Positions 1 through 9,642 of a stretch of DNA of 64,000 nucleotides are shown here, piece by piece. Made by a program: the position numbers and the translations under genes. Origin of the DNA: Pseudoalteromonas rubra (GTDB lineage Bacteria; Pseudomonadota; Gammaproteobacteria; Enterobacterales; Alteromonadaceae); the NCBI RefSeq assembly GCF_000967655.1, contig NZ_JXYA01000026.1:123020-187019 (forward strand), given 5' to 3'. The notes beneath the pieces were generated by a model, which saw only the letters and a list, made by a program, of their open reading frames with translations, was not told the origin of the DNA and did no database searches. Within the stretch, counting starts at the first letter, position 1. Each line of letters starts with the position of its first letter.

Positions 1-1457
1 AAACCTTCGTAGACCAGATGCATAACGCGGTAACTGGTAAAGAGTAAAAACGTACGCCCCTTTGCGGCATTGATCACTTGCTTCGCAATTTTTACCAAGG
101 CATGTGGCATCATTTCATCTTTGGTCTCGGGCAGGTAACGAGGCAGGCAAAGCACCGCCTGCGATTCATAATCGAATGGGCTATCGACTATGGCCTGATG
201 ATCAGGCTCAAGGCCCAGGCTGGCATTGAAGTGCGCCAGGCTGTTGTCTACCGACAACGTAGCCGAGGTAAACACAAAGCTAGCCTCACTTTTAGCCATC
301 ATGTCTTTAAAGCGGTTCGATACATCCAGAGGCGTAATGTGTATGGTCAAGAAGCGCCGGGTGGTTTCAAACCAATAGCTAAAGCCCGGCAGACTGACGT
401 CAAAGGCTCTGTCGAGTTGCCCTTTAAAGGACAACACCCGCTCAAGCGGATGCTCGATTTTATCAGAGCGGTCCAGGCACAACTTAAGCACCTGGTACAA
501 AAAATCCAGATTGCTGATCACTCTGTGCAGCGCATCACAAATCACTTTATCCTGCAGCTTTTCCCGCCAATCTCCCCGGGCACCATCGCTACCAAACACC
601 AGTCGCAGATCGGCCACACTGGTCTCCAGCTTGTTTAGCGTTTTGCCCAGCTGCAGCATATCTGGTATATCGCTGCGATAAATCAGCCTTAAATCATTGA
701 TCAGCGCCTGTAGCTGCTTGGTACTGATGGACTCCCCAAAGTAATCCGATGCAATTTCGCCCAGCTGGTGCGCCTCGTCAAAAATATAGCTATCTGCGGT
801 TGGCATCAACTCAGCAAAGCCTGATTCCTTGACTGACATATCGGCAAAAAACAAATGATGATTGATCACTACGAGGTCTGCTTCAGCTGCCTTGATCCTC
901 GCCTTGCGTATATAACACTCAGAGAAGTCAGGACAGTCCTTCCCTAAACAGTTATCCGCTGTGGAATTAACATAAGGTAGCACTTTGGCATCTTCTTCAA
1001 TGCCCACACAATCAGCCAGGTCGCCACTTTGCGTTTCTGTAGCAAACTTAGCCACCATCGCCAGCTGGTGCATAACGTCAGGATCGTCACTGGGTACATG
1101 CGCCACATGTTCATTCAAACGATAAGTGCACAGATAGTTCGCCCGCCCCTTAAGTAAGGCAACTTTGCGACCTTTGCCAAGCGCTTTGAGTAGCTCAGGC
1201 AAATCTCTGTGGTAGAGTTGTTCCTGCAATGCTTTGGAGCCGGTCGAAATGATGACCTTTTTATCATTCAAAAGCGCCGGGACCAGATAAGCAAACGTTT
1301 TACCCGTACCTGTGCCTGCTTCCACCACACATTGTCCACCCTCTTTGACCACCTGATCTATGGCTTCGGCCATATCGATTTGAGGCTGTCTTGGCTGATA
1401 ACCGCTAAAATGGTGAGCCAGGGGACCGTTTTCTGAAAAATACTGTGTGATAGACAA
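1..1457 (-). CDS. yoaA: ATP-dependent helicase of the YoaA/DinG family (3' end cut by window edge)
   Basis: This is an XPD-like superfamily 2 helicase, a family of Fe-S helicases linked to DNA repair in E. coli. The reverse strand reads open from about 1457 to the left edge, so the C-terminal part is missing. Visible are the Walker A region (EAGTGTGKT), an ISTGS segment, Cys-containing segments expected of the Fe-S region, VINHHLFFADM, the DEAH box (IFDEAHQL) and FTSATLSV, all in the order found in E. coli YoaA. An in-frame TAG lies upstream. The best start is a TTG at 1457, giving MSITQYFSENGPLAHHF; no ATG fits and no strong ribosome site is seen, so the start is uncertain. It matches YoaA more closely than DinG by recalled sequence. 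Confidence 0.88.
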   Translation of the reverse strand, partial: MSITQYFSENGPLAHHFSGYQPRQPQIDMAEAIDQVVKEGGQCVVEAGTGTGKTFAYLVPALLNDKKVIISTGSKALQEQLYHRDLPELLKALGKGRKVALLKGRANYLCTYRLNEHVAHVPSDDPDVMHQLAMVAKFATETQSGDLADCVGIEEDAKVLPYVNSTADNCLGKDCPDFSECYIRKARIKAAEADLVVINHHLFFADMSVKESGFAELMPTADSYIFDEAHQLGEIASDYFGESISTKQLQALINDLRLIYRSDIPDMLQLGKTLNKLETSVADLRLVFGSDGARGDWREKLQDKVICDALHRVISNLDFLYQVLKLCLDRSDKIEHPLERVLSFKGQLDRAFDVSLPGFSYWFETTRRFLTIHITPLDVSNRFKDMMAKSEASFVFTSATLSVDNSLAHFNASLGLEPDHQAIVDSPFDYESQAVLCLPRYLPETKDEMMPHALVKIAKQVINAAKGRTFLLFTSYRVMHLVYEG

Positions 1458-1520
1458 AATTAAAGCACTGCATAATGACTGGGCGACGCAATTCTATGGT
1501 GGATAGAGAGTAAGCGCAAG

Positions 1521-1727
1521 TCAGCACGCTTTCCTACTCTGGCAGGCTCGTATTACGGCGTTTTTTTGTTCGTTGTCAAAAGATTGCCAGTCAATGATTT
1601 CCTGCAACGTACGCTTACACCCAACACAGATATCGTTATTGTCGAGACAACAATGCCGAATGCAGGGTGATGCGACCTGCACAGCGTTATTTTGGGTGGG
1701 TTTCGCCTCTTTGTTCACACTCATCAT
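1521..1727 (-). CDS. DUF1289 family small cysteine-rich protein
   Basis: This 68-residue protein carries the DUF1289 pattern SPCIRHCCLDNNDICVGC, followed by KRTLQEIIDW. The spaced cysteines suggest metal or Fe-S binding, which is an inference; the family has no established function that I know of. A GGAG sequence precedes the tandem ATG codons at 1727 and 1724, and either could be used. It lies on the same strand upstream of the helicase gene with a gap of about 60 bases, so co-transcription is possible. Confidence 0.8.
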   Translation of the reverse strand: MMSVNKEAKPTQNNAVQVASPCIRHCCLDNNDICVGCKRTLQEIIDWQSFDNEQKNAVIRACQSRKAC

Positions 1728-1938
1728 TCAACTCCGCAATCACTTTTAAAGCATTATACCCCATTAGACATGAGCTGAGATATTTTGCTTGCCAGCGGAT
1801 AAAAAATGACTATGATGCGCGCAGCAAAGCAGGCAGCAAGCCATAAAGCCCAGAGCCACGAGGTCAAGAGTACTTCTTCTCTTTTGCTTTAATGACACAC
1901 TTTTTGATTTTGATACTACTTACTATTAGGAAATCAGG

Positions 1939-2613
1939 TTGGCCGCTTTAGTTCATTTTCGTGCAGCGCACGGCGACTCCCCCACAGACGAGACACTGTT
2001 TTCACTTATTGCTGATGATTTACTGAGCCAGGGTTATAGCATTCGCCCGGGCGCACTCCCGTGCGACCTGGCAGACGATTTACTGGCCTATCAGCACAGT
2101 TTAAGTACGCAAAAGTATGAACATGCCGGCATTGGCCGGGGCGGTGATTTCTTACATAACGACTTTGTACGTACAGACGAAATTTGCTGGATAAACGGCG
2201 AGTCAGAGCCCGGACAACACTGGCTTGACTGGACCTGCCGGTTGCAACAGTTTTTAAACCGTCGCTTGTTTATGGGCCTGTTTTCTTTTGAAAGTCATTT
2301 TGCTCATTACGCCAGCGGCAGTTATTACAAGCGTCATTACGACGCGTTTAGAGGTGAAACCAACCGCATCCTGTCACTGGTTACCTATCTGAACCCTGGG
2401 TGGGGACATGATGATGGGGGCGAAATGGTACTCTATCGGGATGATAGTGACCTTGAAGGCATAAAAGTGGTCCCTTTGCACGGCACACTTGCCTTGTTTT
2501 TGAGTGAAGAGTTTCCTCATGAAGTACTTCCCGCTAAACGGGACAGATACTCTGTTGCAGGCTGGTTCAGGGTAAATACCTCGATTGCGGGTAAGATAGA
2601 TCCCCCAAGATAA
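1939..2613 (+). CDS. 2-oxoglutarate-Fe(II) dioxygenase family protein
   Basis: This 224-residue protein has the prolyl-4-hydroxylase-like double-stranded beta-helix signature. The likely iron ligands are H133 and D135 (in KRHYDAF) and H194 (in EEFPHEV), and R203 in the RYSVAGWF segment should bind 2-oxoglutarate. The substrate cannot be told from sequence; bacterial relatives are variously annotated as protein hydroxylases or SM-20-like proteins. The start is a TTG at 1939 with AGG-containing sequence just upstream; no ATG gives a full N-terminus. It is convergent with the next small gene and they share a hairpin terminator. Confidence 0.85.
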   Translation: MAALVHFRAAHGDSPTDETLFSLIADDLLSQGYSIRPGALPCDLADDLLAYQHSLSTQKYEHAGIGRGGDFLHNDFVRTDEICWINGESEPGQHWLDWTCRLQQFLNRRLFMGLFSFESHFAHYASGSYYKRHYDAFRGETNRILSLVTYLNPGWGHDDGGEMVLYRDDSDLEGIKVVPLHGTLALFLSEEFPHEVLPAKRDRYSVAGWFRVNTSIAGKIDPPR

Positions 2614-2640
2614 AAGCGTGGCAAGCGCAAATAAGTTGCC

Positions 2641-2675
2641 ATACCCGGGCCTGAGAGAATTTTAGGCCCAGGTAT
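2641..2675. terminator. Bidirectional hairpin between convergent genes
   Basis: ATACC (2641-2645) pairs with GGTAT (2671-2675), and GGGCCT (2647-2652) pairs with AGGCCC (2664-2669), with one C-A mismatch between the two helices. The right arm contains the last codons and stop of the leftward gene. There is no long T-run, so termination efficiency is uncertain. Confidence 0.5.
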
Positions 2676-2889
2676 CTAAGTGTTGCTCTTCGTCGTCGAT
2701 TTCACTATCATCTTCGTCTTTTTTGCGGTCATCTTCCTCTTTGTGCTTTTGCTGCGCCATCTCCAGTAAGTGCTTTTTACGCTTAATCCTTTCGGTTCGA
2801 TTGTCGAGCACTCCCGCAACTTTAAACGGGCCATCATGACTCACCTGCAACCGAACTATCGGCGCCAGGAACGGCTTAAATGCATCCAT
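2662..2889 (-). CDS. Small hypothetical protein with acidic/basic charged tail
   Basis: I do not recognise this 75-residue protein. Its first half (MDAFKPFLAPIVRLQV, then a GPFKVAGVLDNR segment) looks folded. The second half is a highly charged helix-like stretch of K/E/D residues (KKHLLEMAQQKHKEEDDRKK) ending in a strongly acidic tail and DTWA. The ATG at 2889 was chosen over the upstream in-frame one at 2916 because a strong GAGGTGG ribosome site sits just before it. There are no cysteines or signal peptide, so it is probably cytosolic. Confidence 0.6.
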   Translation of the reverse strand: MDAFKPFLAPIVRLQVSHDGPFKVAGVLDNRTERIKRKKHLLEMAQQKHKEEDDRKKDEDDSEIDDEEQHLDTWA

Positions 2890-2968
2890 AATCCACCTCA
2901 TTTCGTGGTATTTCATGCCTTTATTATCGACAGTTATAATTTATTCTTTAATTTATGCAAAAAAGTAC

Positions 2969-2999
2969 TTGCACGCAATTCCTCTCCTGTGTTTATCTA
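2969..2999 (+). promoter_or_regulatory. Candidate promoter of the histidine operon
   Basis: A TTGCAC at 2969-2974 could be the -35 element. An AT-rich stretch follows, with TTATCT or TATCTA near 2993-2999 as a weak -10 at 18-19 base spacing. It lies about 60-90 bases before the leader peptide, as expected. Judged by eye only. Confidence 0.35.
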
Positions 3000-3060
3000 T
3001 AAATACATTTTGTGCGCCTGATGCGCGTCACGTTTTAGATAAACAACAAGAGAATCTGAC

Positions 3061-3111
3061 ATGCTTATTACACTGACAGCTATCCATCATCACCATCATA
3101 CACCGGGATAA
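3061..3111 (+). CDS. hisL: his operon leader peptide
   Basis: A 16-codon reading frame encodes MLITLTAIHHHHHTPG and contains five consecutive histidine codons. It lies just upstream of hisG and is followed by mutually exclusive hairpins ending in a terminator. In enterobacteria such a peptide senses charged tRNA-His: ribosome stalling at the His codons prevents terminator formation. The E. coli leader has seven His codons; here there are five. No strong ribosome site is obvious before the ATG. Confidence 0.9.
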   Translation: MLITLTAIHHHHHTPG

Positions 3112-3212
3112 CCTGTCAGGTATTTCGCTGGTGGGTTATTCCTTCAAGGAACCTCCGGCGAACTAGCACTCAACATAATTTATTTTCGCCCTGAGGTTCC
3201 CTCGGGGCTTTT
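3073..3212 (+). promoter_or_regulatory. his attenuator (alternative RNA hairpins)
   Basis: CTGACAG (3073-3079), inside the leader peptide, pairs with CTGTCAG (3113-3119), flanking the His codons as an early or pause hairpin. TTCC (3139-3142) can pair with GGAA (3148-3151). GGAACCTC (3148-3155) is fully complementary to GAGGTTCC (3193-3200), giving an 8-bp antiterminator that would break the terminator at 3188-3208. These pairings are read directly; the mechanism follows the known his attenuation model. Confidence 0.85.
3188..3212 (+). terminator. his attenuator terminator
   Basis: GCCCTGAGG (3188-3196) and CCTCGGGGC (3200-3208) form a 9-bp stem with one G-U pair and a TTC loop, followed by TTTT. 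It is the terminating alternative of the his attenuator, 26 bases before hisG. Confidence 0.85.
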
Positions 3213-3237
3213 AGTTTTTAAACTTAGGAAATAAATT

Positions 3238-4137
3238 ATGAACACCAACAACCGTTTACGAATTGCAATTCAAAAATCTGGCCGCCTTTCTAAGGATTGT
3301 CAGTCACTGCTCAAACAGCTTGGAATTAAATTAAATCTGCGCGAACAGCGCCTGATCGCCCACTCTACCAATATGCCAATCGATGTCCTGAGAGTCCGTG
3401 ATGACGATATTCCGGGTTTGGTGATGGATGGTGTATGCGACCTGGGCATTGTAGGTGAAAACGTGCTGGTTGAAACGCAGGCTGAACGCCAACGCAACGG
3501 GCAGCCCAGCGAAGTCAGCAAGCTTGCAAAACTCGACTTTGGTTATTGTCGTCTGGCACTGGCCTGGCCGCAGGAGCTGGGTATGCAGGATAAAAGCTGG
3601 TTCAACGGCAAACGCATCGCAACCACATACCCAGAAATTTTGAAGCAGTACCTCGAACAAGAACAGATCGATGCCAGTGTCGTTATGCTAACGGGCTCTG
3701 TAGAAGTTGCACCTCGTGCTGGTCTTGCCGATGCAATCTGCGATCTGGTATCAACCGGCGCAACGCTCGAAGCAAACGGCCTGATGCAGGGCGACACCAT
3801 TTTAGAATCGAACGCCTGCCTTATCCAAAACGCTAACCTCAGTGACGACAATAAGCTCTCACTTATCAACAAACTGATGCCCCGTTTGCGTGGTGTTAAA
3901 CAAGCAAAAGAAAGCAAATACATTATGTTGCACGCGCCAAAAGCGAAACTTGATGAGATCTGTGCGTTATTGCCCGGGACAGGTCAACCAACCCTGCTTG
4001 CTCTGGCCGGAAGCGAAGAATATGTTGCTCTGCACATGGTCAGCAGCGAAACCCTGTTCTGGGAAACCATGGAAGAGCTCAAAGCGCTTGGCGCAAACTC
4101 CATTCTTGTTATGCCAATCGAAAAAATGATGGAGTAA
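3238..4137 (+). CDS. hisG: ATP phosphoribosyltransferase
   Basis: HisG catalyses the first step of histidine synthesis, joining ATP and PRPP to give phosphoribosyl-ATP. At 299 residues it is the long form, with a C-terminal regulatory domain expected to bind histidine. Family features include [12 protein letters not shown] at the start, a [12 protein letters not shown] segment and a [18 protein letters not shown]-binding segment. The ATG at 3238 follows TAGGAAATAA. It is the first structural gene of the his operon and lies directly downstream of the attenuator. hisD starts 6 bases after its stop. Confidence 0.97.
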   Translation: MNTNNRLRIAIQKSGRLSKDCQSLLKQLGIKLNLREQRLIAHSTNMPIDVLRVRDDDIPGLVMDGVCDLGIVGENVLVETQAERQRNGQPSEVSKLAKLDFGYCRLALAWPQELGMQDKSWFNGKRIATTYPEILKQYLEQEQIDASVVMLTGSVEVAPRAGLADAICDLVSTGATLEANGLMQGDTILESNACLIQNANLSDDNKLSLINKLMPRLRGVKQAKESKYIMLHAPKAKLDEICALLPGTGQPTLLALAGSEEYVALHMVSSETLFWETMEELKALGANSILVMPIEKMME

Positions 4138-4143
4138 CGACGC

Positions 4144-5436
4144 ATGTTTATCTGGAATGAGGCGGACCGGGCTCAACAAAAGGCAACACTTGAACGCCCG
4201 GCCGTAACTATCAGTGATGAGCTGGAAAAAGTGGTTGCAAAAATCATTGCAGAAGTCGAGCTAAACGGTGATGAAGCACTGCTGGAATATGCCCGTAAGT
4301 TCGACAAACGTGCTCAGCCTCGGTTACTGGTATCCGCTGAAGAAATTCAGGCCAGTGAAGGCGTTATTTCAGCGGAACTTAAACAGGCCATCGACCAGGC
4401 TTACAGTAATATTCGCGCTTTTCACGCACTACAAGTGCCTGTAGAAAAACGTCTCGAAACACAACCTGGTGTTATGTGCGAACTTAAGTATCAAGCCATT
4501 GAAGCGGTTGGTCTGTACGTTCCGGGAGGCAGTGCTCCACTGCCCTCCTCTGTATTGATGCAAGGGGTCTGTGCGCAACTGGCAGGGGCACAAACAATTG
4601 TATTGTGTACCCCGGTAAACGGCGAGCAAGGTATCGATCCCGCCATCTTATATGCAGCGAAAAAGTGCGGCATTACCACAATTGTTGAAAGCGGTGGCGC
4701 CGGTGCAATTGCTGCGATGGCACTGGGTACCCAAAGCGTGCCTAAAGTAGACAAAGTATTTGGACCGGGAAATGCCTTTGTGACTATGGCCAAACAACTA
4801 TTGTCGCAATCGCTGCCAGGATTTGCCATTGATATGCCCGCAGGACCTTCAGAAGTATTGGTCATTGCTGATGAACGCACTAATCCGGCTTACGTTGCAG
4901 CTGATCTGCTATCGCAAGCCGAACATGGCCCCGACTCTCAGGTACTGCTGCTCAGTAACAGCAAACAGCTTATTAAAGAGGTCCAGGGCGAGCTGGACCG
5001 TCAGTTGTTGCACCTAAGCCGCGCAGACATCGCCAAACAAGCGCTTGAAAATAGTACGCTTATTCTGGTCGAAGATATTGAACAAGCATTTGCGGTTAGC
5101 GCCGAGTATGGACCTGAGCACCTGATATTACAGCTCGGTGAACCAGAGCCCTATCTGCCTTTAGTTAAAAATGCCGGCTCTGTGTTTGTTGGTGACTACA
5201 CGCCTGAGTCAGCGGGTGATTACGCGTCGGGTACTAACCATGTATTGCCAACTTATGGTTACAGCCGCTGCTATTCGAGCCTCAATCTGCTCGACTTTTA
5301 TCGCACTTACACGCAACAGACAATCAGTAAAGGGGGTTTACAGTTGCTAAGCAAGGCTATTTTACCCCTGGCTGAGGCGGAAGGCCTGGATGCCCACGCC
5401 AATGCTGTCAAAATAAGGCTGGAGAATAACGCATGA
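4144..5436 (+). CDS. hisD: Histidinol dehydrogenase
   Basis: HisD oxidises L-histidinol to L-histidine in two NAD-dependent steps, the last steps of the pathway. The 430-residue length is normal. Visible family segments include GLYVPGG, a KVFGPGNAFV segment, IDMPAGPSE, an AEHGPDSQ segment containing the likely zinc and catalytic residues, YGPEHL, and GSVFVGDYTPES with ASGTNHVLPT. The stop overlaps the hisC start by 4 bases (ATGA), indicating translational coupling. Confidence 0.97.
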   Translation: MFIWNEADRAQQKATLERPAVTISDELEKVVAKIIAEVELNGDEALLEYARKFDKRAQPRLLVSAEEIQASEGVISAELKQAIDQAYSNIRAFHALQVPVEKRLETQPGVMCELKYQAIEAVGLYVPGGSAPLPSSVLMQGVCAQLAGAQTIVLCTPVNGEQGIDPAILYAAKKCGITTIVESGGAGAIAAMALGTQSVPKVDKVFGPGNAFVTMAKQLLSQSLPGFAIDMPAGPSEVLVIADERTNPAYVAADLLSQAEHGPDSQVLLLSNSKQLIKEVQGELDRQLLHLSRADIAKQALENSTLILVEDIEQAFAVSAEYGPEHLILQLGEPEPYLPLVKNAGSVFVGDYTPESAGDYASGTNHVLPTYGYSRCYSSLNLLDFYRTYTQQTISKGGLQLLSKAILPLAEAEGLDAHANAVKIRLENNA

Positions 5437-6491
5437 GTCAAATTCAATTACCTGAAAATATCGCCTCACTGAGCGCTTATAGTTCAGCTAAGAGCGAAAA
5501 GCTCACCGGCACAACCTGGCTTAATGCCAATGAAAGCCCTTATTCACGAAGCGTGAGCCTCAACTTTGAAGCACTTAACCGCTATCCGGACCCACAACCC
5601 GAAGCGGTGATCAACGCTTACGCAAGCTATGCGGGCCTTAGCCCAGAGCAGGTGTTGATGACACGTGGCGCTGATGAAGGCATCGAGCTGTTAGTGCGTA
5701 CTTATTGTACACCTGGACAAGACAAGATTGCTTTATTCCTGCCCACGTACGGCATGTATAAAGTAACGGCAGATACCCACAATGTCGGGATCACAGCACT
5801 TGAGCAGAGCCTGTTACAACAAGGCAGCGCCGCAGAAATAGCAGACGCTGTTGGCAACGCCAAGCTGGTATTTATCTGTAATCCCAATAACCCAACCGGC
5901 GCAACAGTAAGTACAGATAAAATTGCTGCATTTGCAGCGGCCCTCAAAGGCAAGGCACTGGTCGTTGTCGATGAAGCTTATATTGAGTTTTGTGAACAAC
6001 TCACCGCAGCGAGCCTGTTATCGGATTTCGATAACCTGGTAGTACTGCGAACCTTGTCAAAAGCTTTTGCCCTGGCCGGGCTCAGAACCGGGTTTACCCT
6101 GGCTTCGCCCGACGTGCTTGCACCAATCCGCAAGGTTATCGCCCCCTATCCGGTGTCTGCTGTAGTGGCGCAAATAGCACAGGAAGCACTGACTCCGGAT
6201 GCCATTACCCAGATGCGTCGTCAGGTCAGTATTCTCAATAAAGCAAAAGAAAAGCTCACTGAGGTACTTGGAGGATCGGAAAAAATTGCCAAAGTCATGA
6301 TTGGCGAAGGCAACTTTATTACAGTCCAGGTACGACAGGTAAACGATATTAAACAGGCGATGCAATCAGGTCTTATCATGCGTCCCTTTACCCTCTTCGG
6401 TGAAGATAATTGGTTACGCATTTCAATTGGTAGCGAGCAGGAATTAGAACAAGTCAGACGCTGGCTGACACAACCACAGGCAGAACAATAA
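5433..6491 (+). CDS. hisC: Histidinol-phosphate aminotransferase
   Basis: HisC is a PLP-dependent class I/II aminotransferase that converts imidazole-acetol phosphate and glutamate to histidinol phosphate. At 352 residues it is of normal length. The N-terminal LNANESPY, the CNPNNPTG substrate and cofactor segment, VVDEAYIEF, and the PLP-lysine segment [13 protein letters not shown] are all present. It overlaps hisD by 4 bases, and hisB follows after 2 bases. Confidence 0.97.
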   Translation: MSQIQLPENIASLSAYSSAKSEKLTGTTWLNANESPYSRSVSLNFEALNRYPDPQPEAVINAYASYAGLSPEQVLMTRGADEGIELLVRTYCTPGQDKIALFLPTYGMYKVTADTHNVGITALEQSLLQQGSAAEIADAVGNAKLVFICNPNNPTGATVSTDKIAAFAAALKGKALVVVDEAYIEFCEQLTAASLLSDFDNLVVLRTLSKAFALAGLRTGFTLASPDVLAPIRKVIAPYPVSAVVAQIAQEALTPDAITQMRRQVSILNKAKEKLTEVLGGSEKIAKVMIGEGNFITVQVRQVNDIKQAMQSGLIMRPFTLFGEDNWLRISIGSEQELEQVRRWLTQPQAEQ

Positions 6492-6493
6492 CA

Positions 6494-7555
6494 ATGAGCA
6501 CACCTTATTTATTCATCGACCGGGATGGCACATTAATTGAAGAACCCATTTCGGACAAACAGGTAGACAGCCTGGAAAAACTGGCCTTGCTGCCCAACGT
6601 GATCCCGGCTTTACTGTCGCTGCAAGCCGCCGGCTACAAGCTGGTCATGGTCTCAAATCAGGACGGGCTGGGCACCGATAGCTTTCCAGAGGAAGACTTC
6701 GCCCTGCCCCACAATCAAATGATGGCGATTTTTACCAGTCAGGGGATCCGTTTTGAAGAGGTGTTGATTTGCCCACACTTTGACGAAGACAACTGTCAGT
6801 GCCGAAAACCTAAAACGGGTTTGCTGACCAACCTGATGCGCTCGGGCAAAGTTGATCTTGCAAACTCCTATGTGATTGGTGACAGACAAACTGATGTCGA
6901 ACTGGCTAACAATCTGTGTATTGAAGGTATCCTTTATGACGATAACTGGCCAGAAATTGTCACCCGGCTGACGACCCAAAACCGTCAGGCATCAGTACAA
7001 CGTAATACCAAAGAAACGCAAATCAATCTGGCACTTAACCTGGACCAAAATAGCGTCGGGTCTATCAGCACAGGCCTTGGCTTTTTTGACCACATGCTGG
7101 ATCAAATTCGCACTCACGCAAACATCGGCCTGACGATAGAAGCCAGCGGCGACCTGCACATTGATGAGCACCACCTGGTAGAAGATATTGGCATTGCCCT
7201 TGGCCAGGCACTGAAACAGGCGCTCGGTACTAAGTCACAGATCGCCCGTTATGGCTTTGCTCTGCCAATGGATGAATGCAAAGCTGAGTGTCAGCTGGAC
7301 TTATCTGGCCGGGCATCATTTGTGCTGAACGCTGACTTTAGTCGTGAAAAAGTGGGTGACCTGGATGTGCAAATGGTTGAGCACTTCTTTAAGTCGCTGG
7401 CAGATAACGCCAACATCAGTCTGATCCTGTCGGTAAGCGAAGGTAACTGCCACCACCAGGTGGAAGGCTTGTTTAAAGTCTTTGCGCGAGCGCTGCGTAT
7501 GGCCATCGCCAAAGATGCCAGCCAGCAAACCGCAAGCTCTAAGGGGTGCTTATGA
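6494..7555 (+). CDS. hisB: Bifunctional histidinol-phosphatase / imidazoleglycerol-phosphate dehydratase
   Basis: The N-terminal third (about 1-165) is a HAD-type phosphatase with the catalytic [12 protein letters not shown] motif and a Cys/His zinc loop ([17 protein letters not shown]). The C-terminal part (about 166-353) is the dehydratase, with GFFDHMLDQ and [14 protein letters not shown] metal-binding motifs. It performs two non-consecutive pathway steps, as in enterobacterial HisB. The stop overlaps the hisH ATG (ATGA). Length is as expected for the fused form. Confidence 0.97.
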   Translation: MSTPYLFIDRDGTLIEEPISDKQVDSLEKLALLPNVIPALLSLQAAGYKLVMVSNQDGLGTDSFPEEDFALPHNQMMAIFTSQGIRFEEVLICPHFDEDNCQCRKPKTGLLTNLMRSGKVDLANSYVIGDRQTDVELANNLCIEGILYDDNWPEIVTRLTTQNRQASVQRNTKETQINLALNLDQNSVGSISTGLGFFDHMLDQIRTHANIGLTIEASGDLHIDEHHLVEDIGIALGQALKQALGTKSQIARYGFALPMDECKAECQLDLSGRASFVLNADFSREKVGDLDVQMVEHFFKSLADNANISLILSVSEGNCHHQVEGLFKVFARALRMAIAKDASQQTASSKGCL

Positions 7556-8142
7556 TTGCCATCATTAACACGGGCTGTGCCAATATCAACTCGGTACGCT
7601 TTGCTTTTGAACGTCTGGGTGTGAATCCGGAAGTGATCCGCGACCCGGCACAGCTAAAGCAATTTGACAGAGCGGTGTTACCTGGCGTCGGACACGCCTC
7701 TGTGGCAATGAAACGCCTGCGCGACCAGGGTTGGGACACCGCCATCGCTGAGTATCAGAATCCGCTCATGGGCATTTGTCTTGGCATGCAGCTGCTGTGC
7801 GACGAAACCGAAGAAGGGAACGTTCAGTGTCTGGGCCAAATTCCCGGCAAAGTCAGCTACCTTGAAACCGGTCAGTTAACCAGTCCGCACATGGGCTGGA
7901 ATACCTTGTCTGTGTGCAATGCACATCCCCTGACCCAAGGGCTTAACCCAGACGATCAGGTGTATTTTGTCCATAGTTTTGCCCACGCCAGCAATGCCAA
8001 CACACTGGTCGAAAGCGAATATGGCACACGTTTCTCTGCCGTGGTTGCCAAAGACAATTATGCCGGTATGCAGTTTCACCCGGAGAAAAGCGCCAAAGTC
8101 GGTGCAACATTACTGAATAACTTCCTGAACTGGCAATTATAA
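7552..8142 (+). CDS. hisH: Imidazole glycerol phosphate synthase, glutaminase subunit
   Basis: HisH is the class I glutamine amidotransferase that feeds ammonia to HisF. The catalytic cysteine is in GICLGMQLL, and the His/Glu pair is in MQFHPEKS near the C-terminus. The PGVGHA oxyanion-strand motif is also present. The ATG at 7552 was chosen rather than the GTG at 7546, because AAGGGG at 7541-7546 is the ribosome site and it gives the ATGA overlap with hisB. The product is 196 residues. Confidence 0.96.
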   Translation: MIAIINTGCANINSVRFAFERLGVNPEVIRDPAQLKQFDRAVLPGVGHASVAMKRLRDQGWDTAIAEYQNPLMGICLGMQLLCDETEEGNVQCLGQIPGKVSYLETGQLTSPHMGWNTLSVCNAHPLTQGLNPDDQVYFVHSFAHASNANTLVESEYGTRFSAVVAKDNYAGMQFHPEKSAKVGATLLNNFLNWQL

Positions 8143-8152
8143 GGACAAGATA

Positions 8153-8887
8153 ATGATCATTCCTGCATTAGATGTATTACAAAACCAGATTGTACGCCTG
8201 TATCAGGGCAAGTATGACACCGCGCAGTTCTACCCCTTCGAACTGGCAAGTCGCTTAAAATCGTATCAGGATGCGGGCGCCGCTAAATTACACCTGGTTG
8301 ACCTGGAAGGCGCGCGCGACCCAAAAAAGAAACAATGGCAACAGATCCAGCAAGCCACTGCTGAACTGACGGCCCCTTATCAGGTCGGCGGCGGGATCCG
8401 TCGTTATGAAGACGTGAAGCAATGGCTTAAAGCGGGTGCACAACAAGTTGTGATTGGTTCCATGGCCGTAGATAGCAAAGAAGAAGTCGCCGCATGGATT
8501 GAAGAATTTGGTGCCGAGCGCTTTGTCATCGCACTGGATGTAAAACGCAGCGCATCGGGCTGGGCAGTTGCCACCCATGGCTGGCTCGAGGAGTCTCAGT
8601 TAAGCCTGTTTGAACTCATTGATTTTTACCTGGCGCTGGGCGTGTATGATTTCTTATGCACGGACATCAGTAAAGATGGCACTATGACAGGCCCCTCTTT
8701 TGCACTCTATCAGGAAATCGTCGCGCACAGTCCAGGCGTGCGAGTTCAGGCTTCGGGTGGGGTCAGCAGTTTAGATGATATTCGTCAGTTGATTGAACTG
8801 GGCGTAAGTGGAATTATTCTGGGTAAGTCGTTATTGGATGGCGCATTTACTGTTGAGGAGGCAATCGCATGTTATCAAAGCGCATAA
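8153..8887 (+). CDS. hisA: ProFAR isomerase (phosphoribosylformimino-AICAR-ribotide isomerase)
   Basis: HisA is a TIM-barrel enzyme that performs the Amadori isomerisation of ProFAR to PRFAR. The N-terminal MIIPALDVL carries the catalytic Asp, and a second Asp is expected in the [14 protein letters not shown] segment. Phosphate-binding glycines appear in VGGGIR and ASGGVSSL. It has 244 residues. The coding region overlaps hisF by 19 bases, the longest overlap in this operon. Confidence 0.96.
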   Translation: MIIPALDVLQNQIVRLYQGKYDTAQFYPFELASRLKSYQDAGAAKLHLVDLEGARDPKKKQWQQIQQATAELTAPYQVGGGIRRYEDVKQWLKAGAQQVVIGSMAVDSKEEVAAWIEEFGAERFVIALDVKRSASGWAVATHGWLEESQLSLFELIDFYLALGVYDFLCTDISKDGTMTGPSFALYQEIVAHSPGVRVQASGGVSSLDDIRQLIELGVSGIILGKSLLDGAFTVEEAIACYQSA

Positions 8888-9642
8888 TCCCCTGCCTCGA
8901 TGTCAAAAATGGTCAGGTTGTTAAAGGCGTTAAGTTTAAACAACACGAAATCGTTGGCGAGATCCTTGAGCTTGCCGCGCTTTACAGTCAGGCCGGAGCT
9001 GACGAACTGGTGTTCTATGAGATCAGTGCCAGCGTTGAGAAACGCTTGCTGGATGTTAACTGGGTCAGGGACATAGCCCGCCATATCGATATTCCTTTTT
9101 GCGTCGCTGGTGGCATTAAGTCGGTGGCAGATGCCGCAAAAGTCTTGGAACAAGGTGCGGATAAAATTTCCATTAACAGCCCGGCAATCGCGCGGCCCGA
9201 ACTCATTAAAGAGCTGCACGATGAATTTGGCAAACAATGCGTGGTCGTTGGTATAGACAGCTTTTTTGATGCCAACACCGGCGAATATCTGGTGTACCAG
9301 TTAACCGGCGACCCTAACAGCGCCAGCCAGACACGCTATAAAGCCAGTGAATGGGTACAGCGTGTTCAGGAACTTGGAGCCGGGGAAATTGTCCTCAACT
9401 GCATGAACCAGGATGGCGTACGAAAAGGCTATGACATTGAACAGCTGAGCAACATTCGCAAACAATGTGACGTACCACTGATTGCCTCTGGCGGCGCGGG
9501 CGTTATGCAGGACTTTGTTGATGTTTTTCAGCAAGCCGATGTCGACGGCGCGCTGGCAGCCAGCGTTTTTCACAAACAACTCATTGAAATTGATGCGCTT
9601 AAACAATATTTAGCGGCTAACAAGGTGCCTTGCAGATTATGA
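8869..9642 (+). CDS. hisF: Imidazole glycerol phosphate synthase, cyclase subunit
   Basis: HisF converts PRFAR and ammonia delivered by HisH into imidazoleglycerol phosphate and AICAR, linking the pathway to purine synthesis. It has the TIM-barrel start [16 protein letters not shown] with catalytic Asp, the VAGGIKS phosphate motif, a [13 protein letters not shown] segment with the second Asp, and ASGGAG. It has 257 residues. It overlaps hisA by 19 bases and hisIE by 4. Confidence 0.97.
   Translation: MLSKRIIPCLDVKNGQVVKGVKFKQHEIVGEILELAALYSQAGADELVFYEISASVEKRLLDVNWVRDIARHIDIPFCVAGGIKSVADAAKVLEQGADKISINSPAIARPELIKELHDEFGKQCVVVGIDSFFDANTGEYLVYQLTGDPNSASQTRYKASEWVQRVQELGAGEIVLNCMNQDGVRKGYDIEQLSNIRKQCDVPLIASGGAGVMQDFVDVFQQADVDGALAASVFHKQLIEIDALKQYLAANKVPCRL

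Noticed and set aside
78..638. Rightward 186-codon open frame in the first 640 bases
   Set aside because: It lies opposite the real YoaA-type helicase reading frame, whose helicase motifs are continuous.
3061..3111. Run of His codons as a cloning tag
   Set aside because: The His codons are in the native his leader peptide with matching attenuator hairpins.
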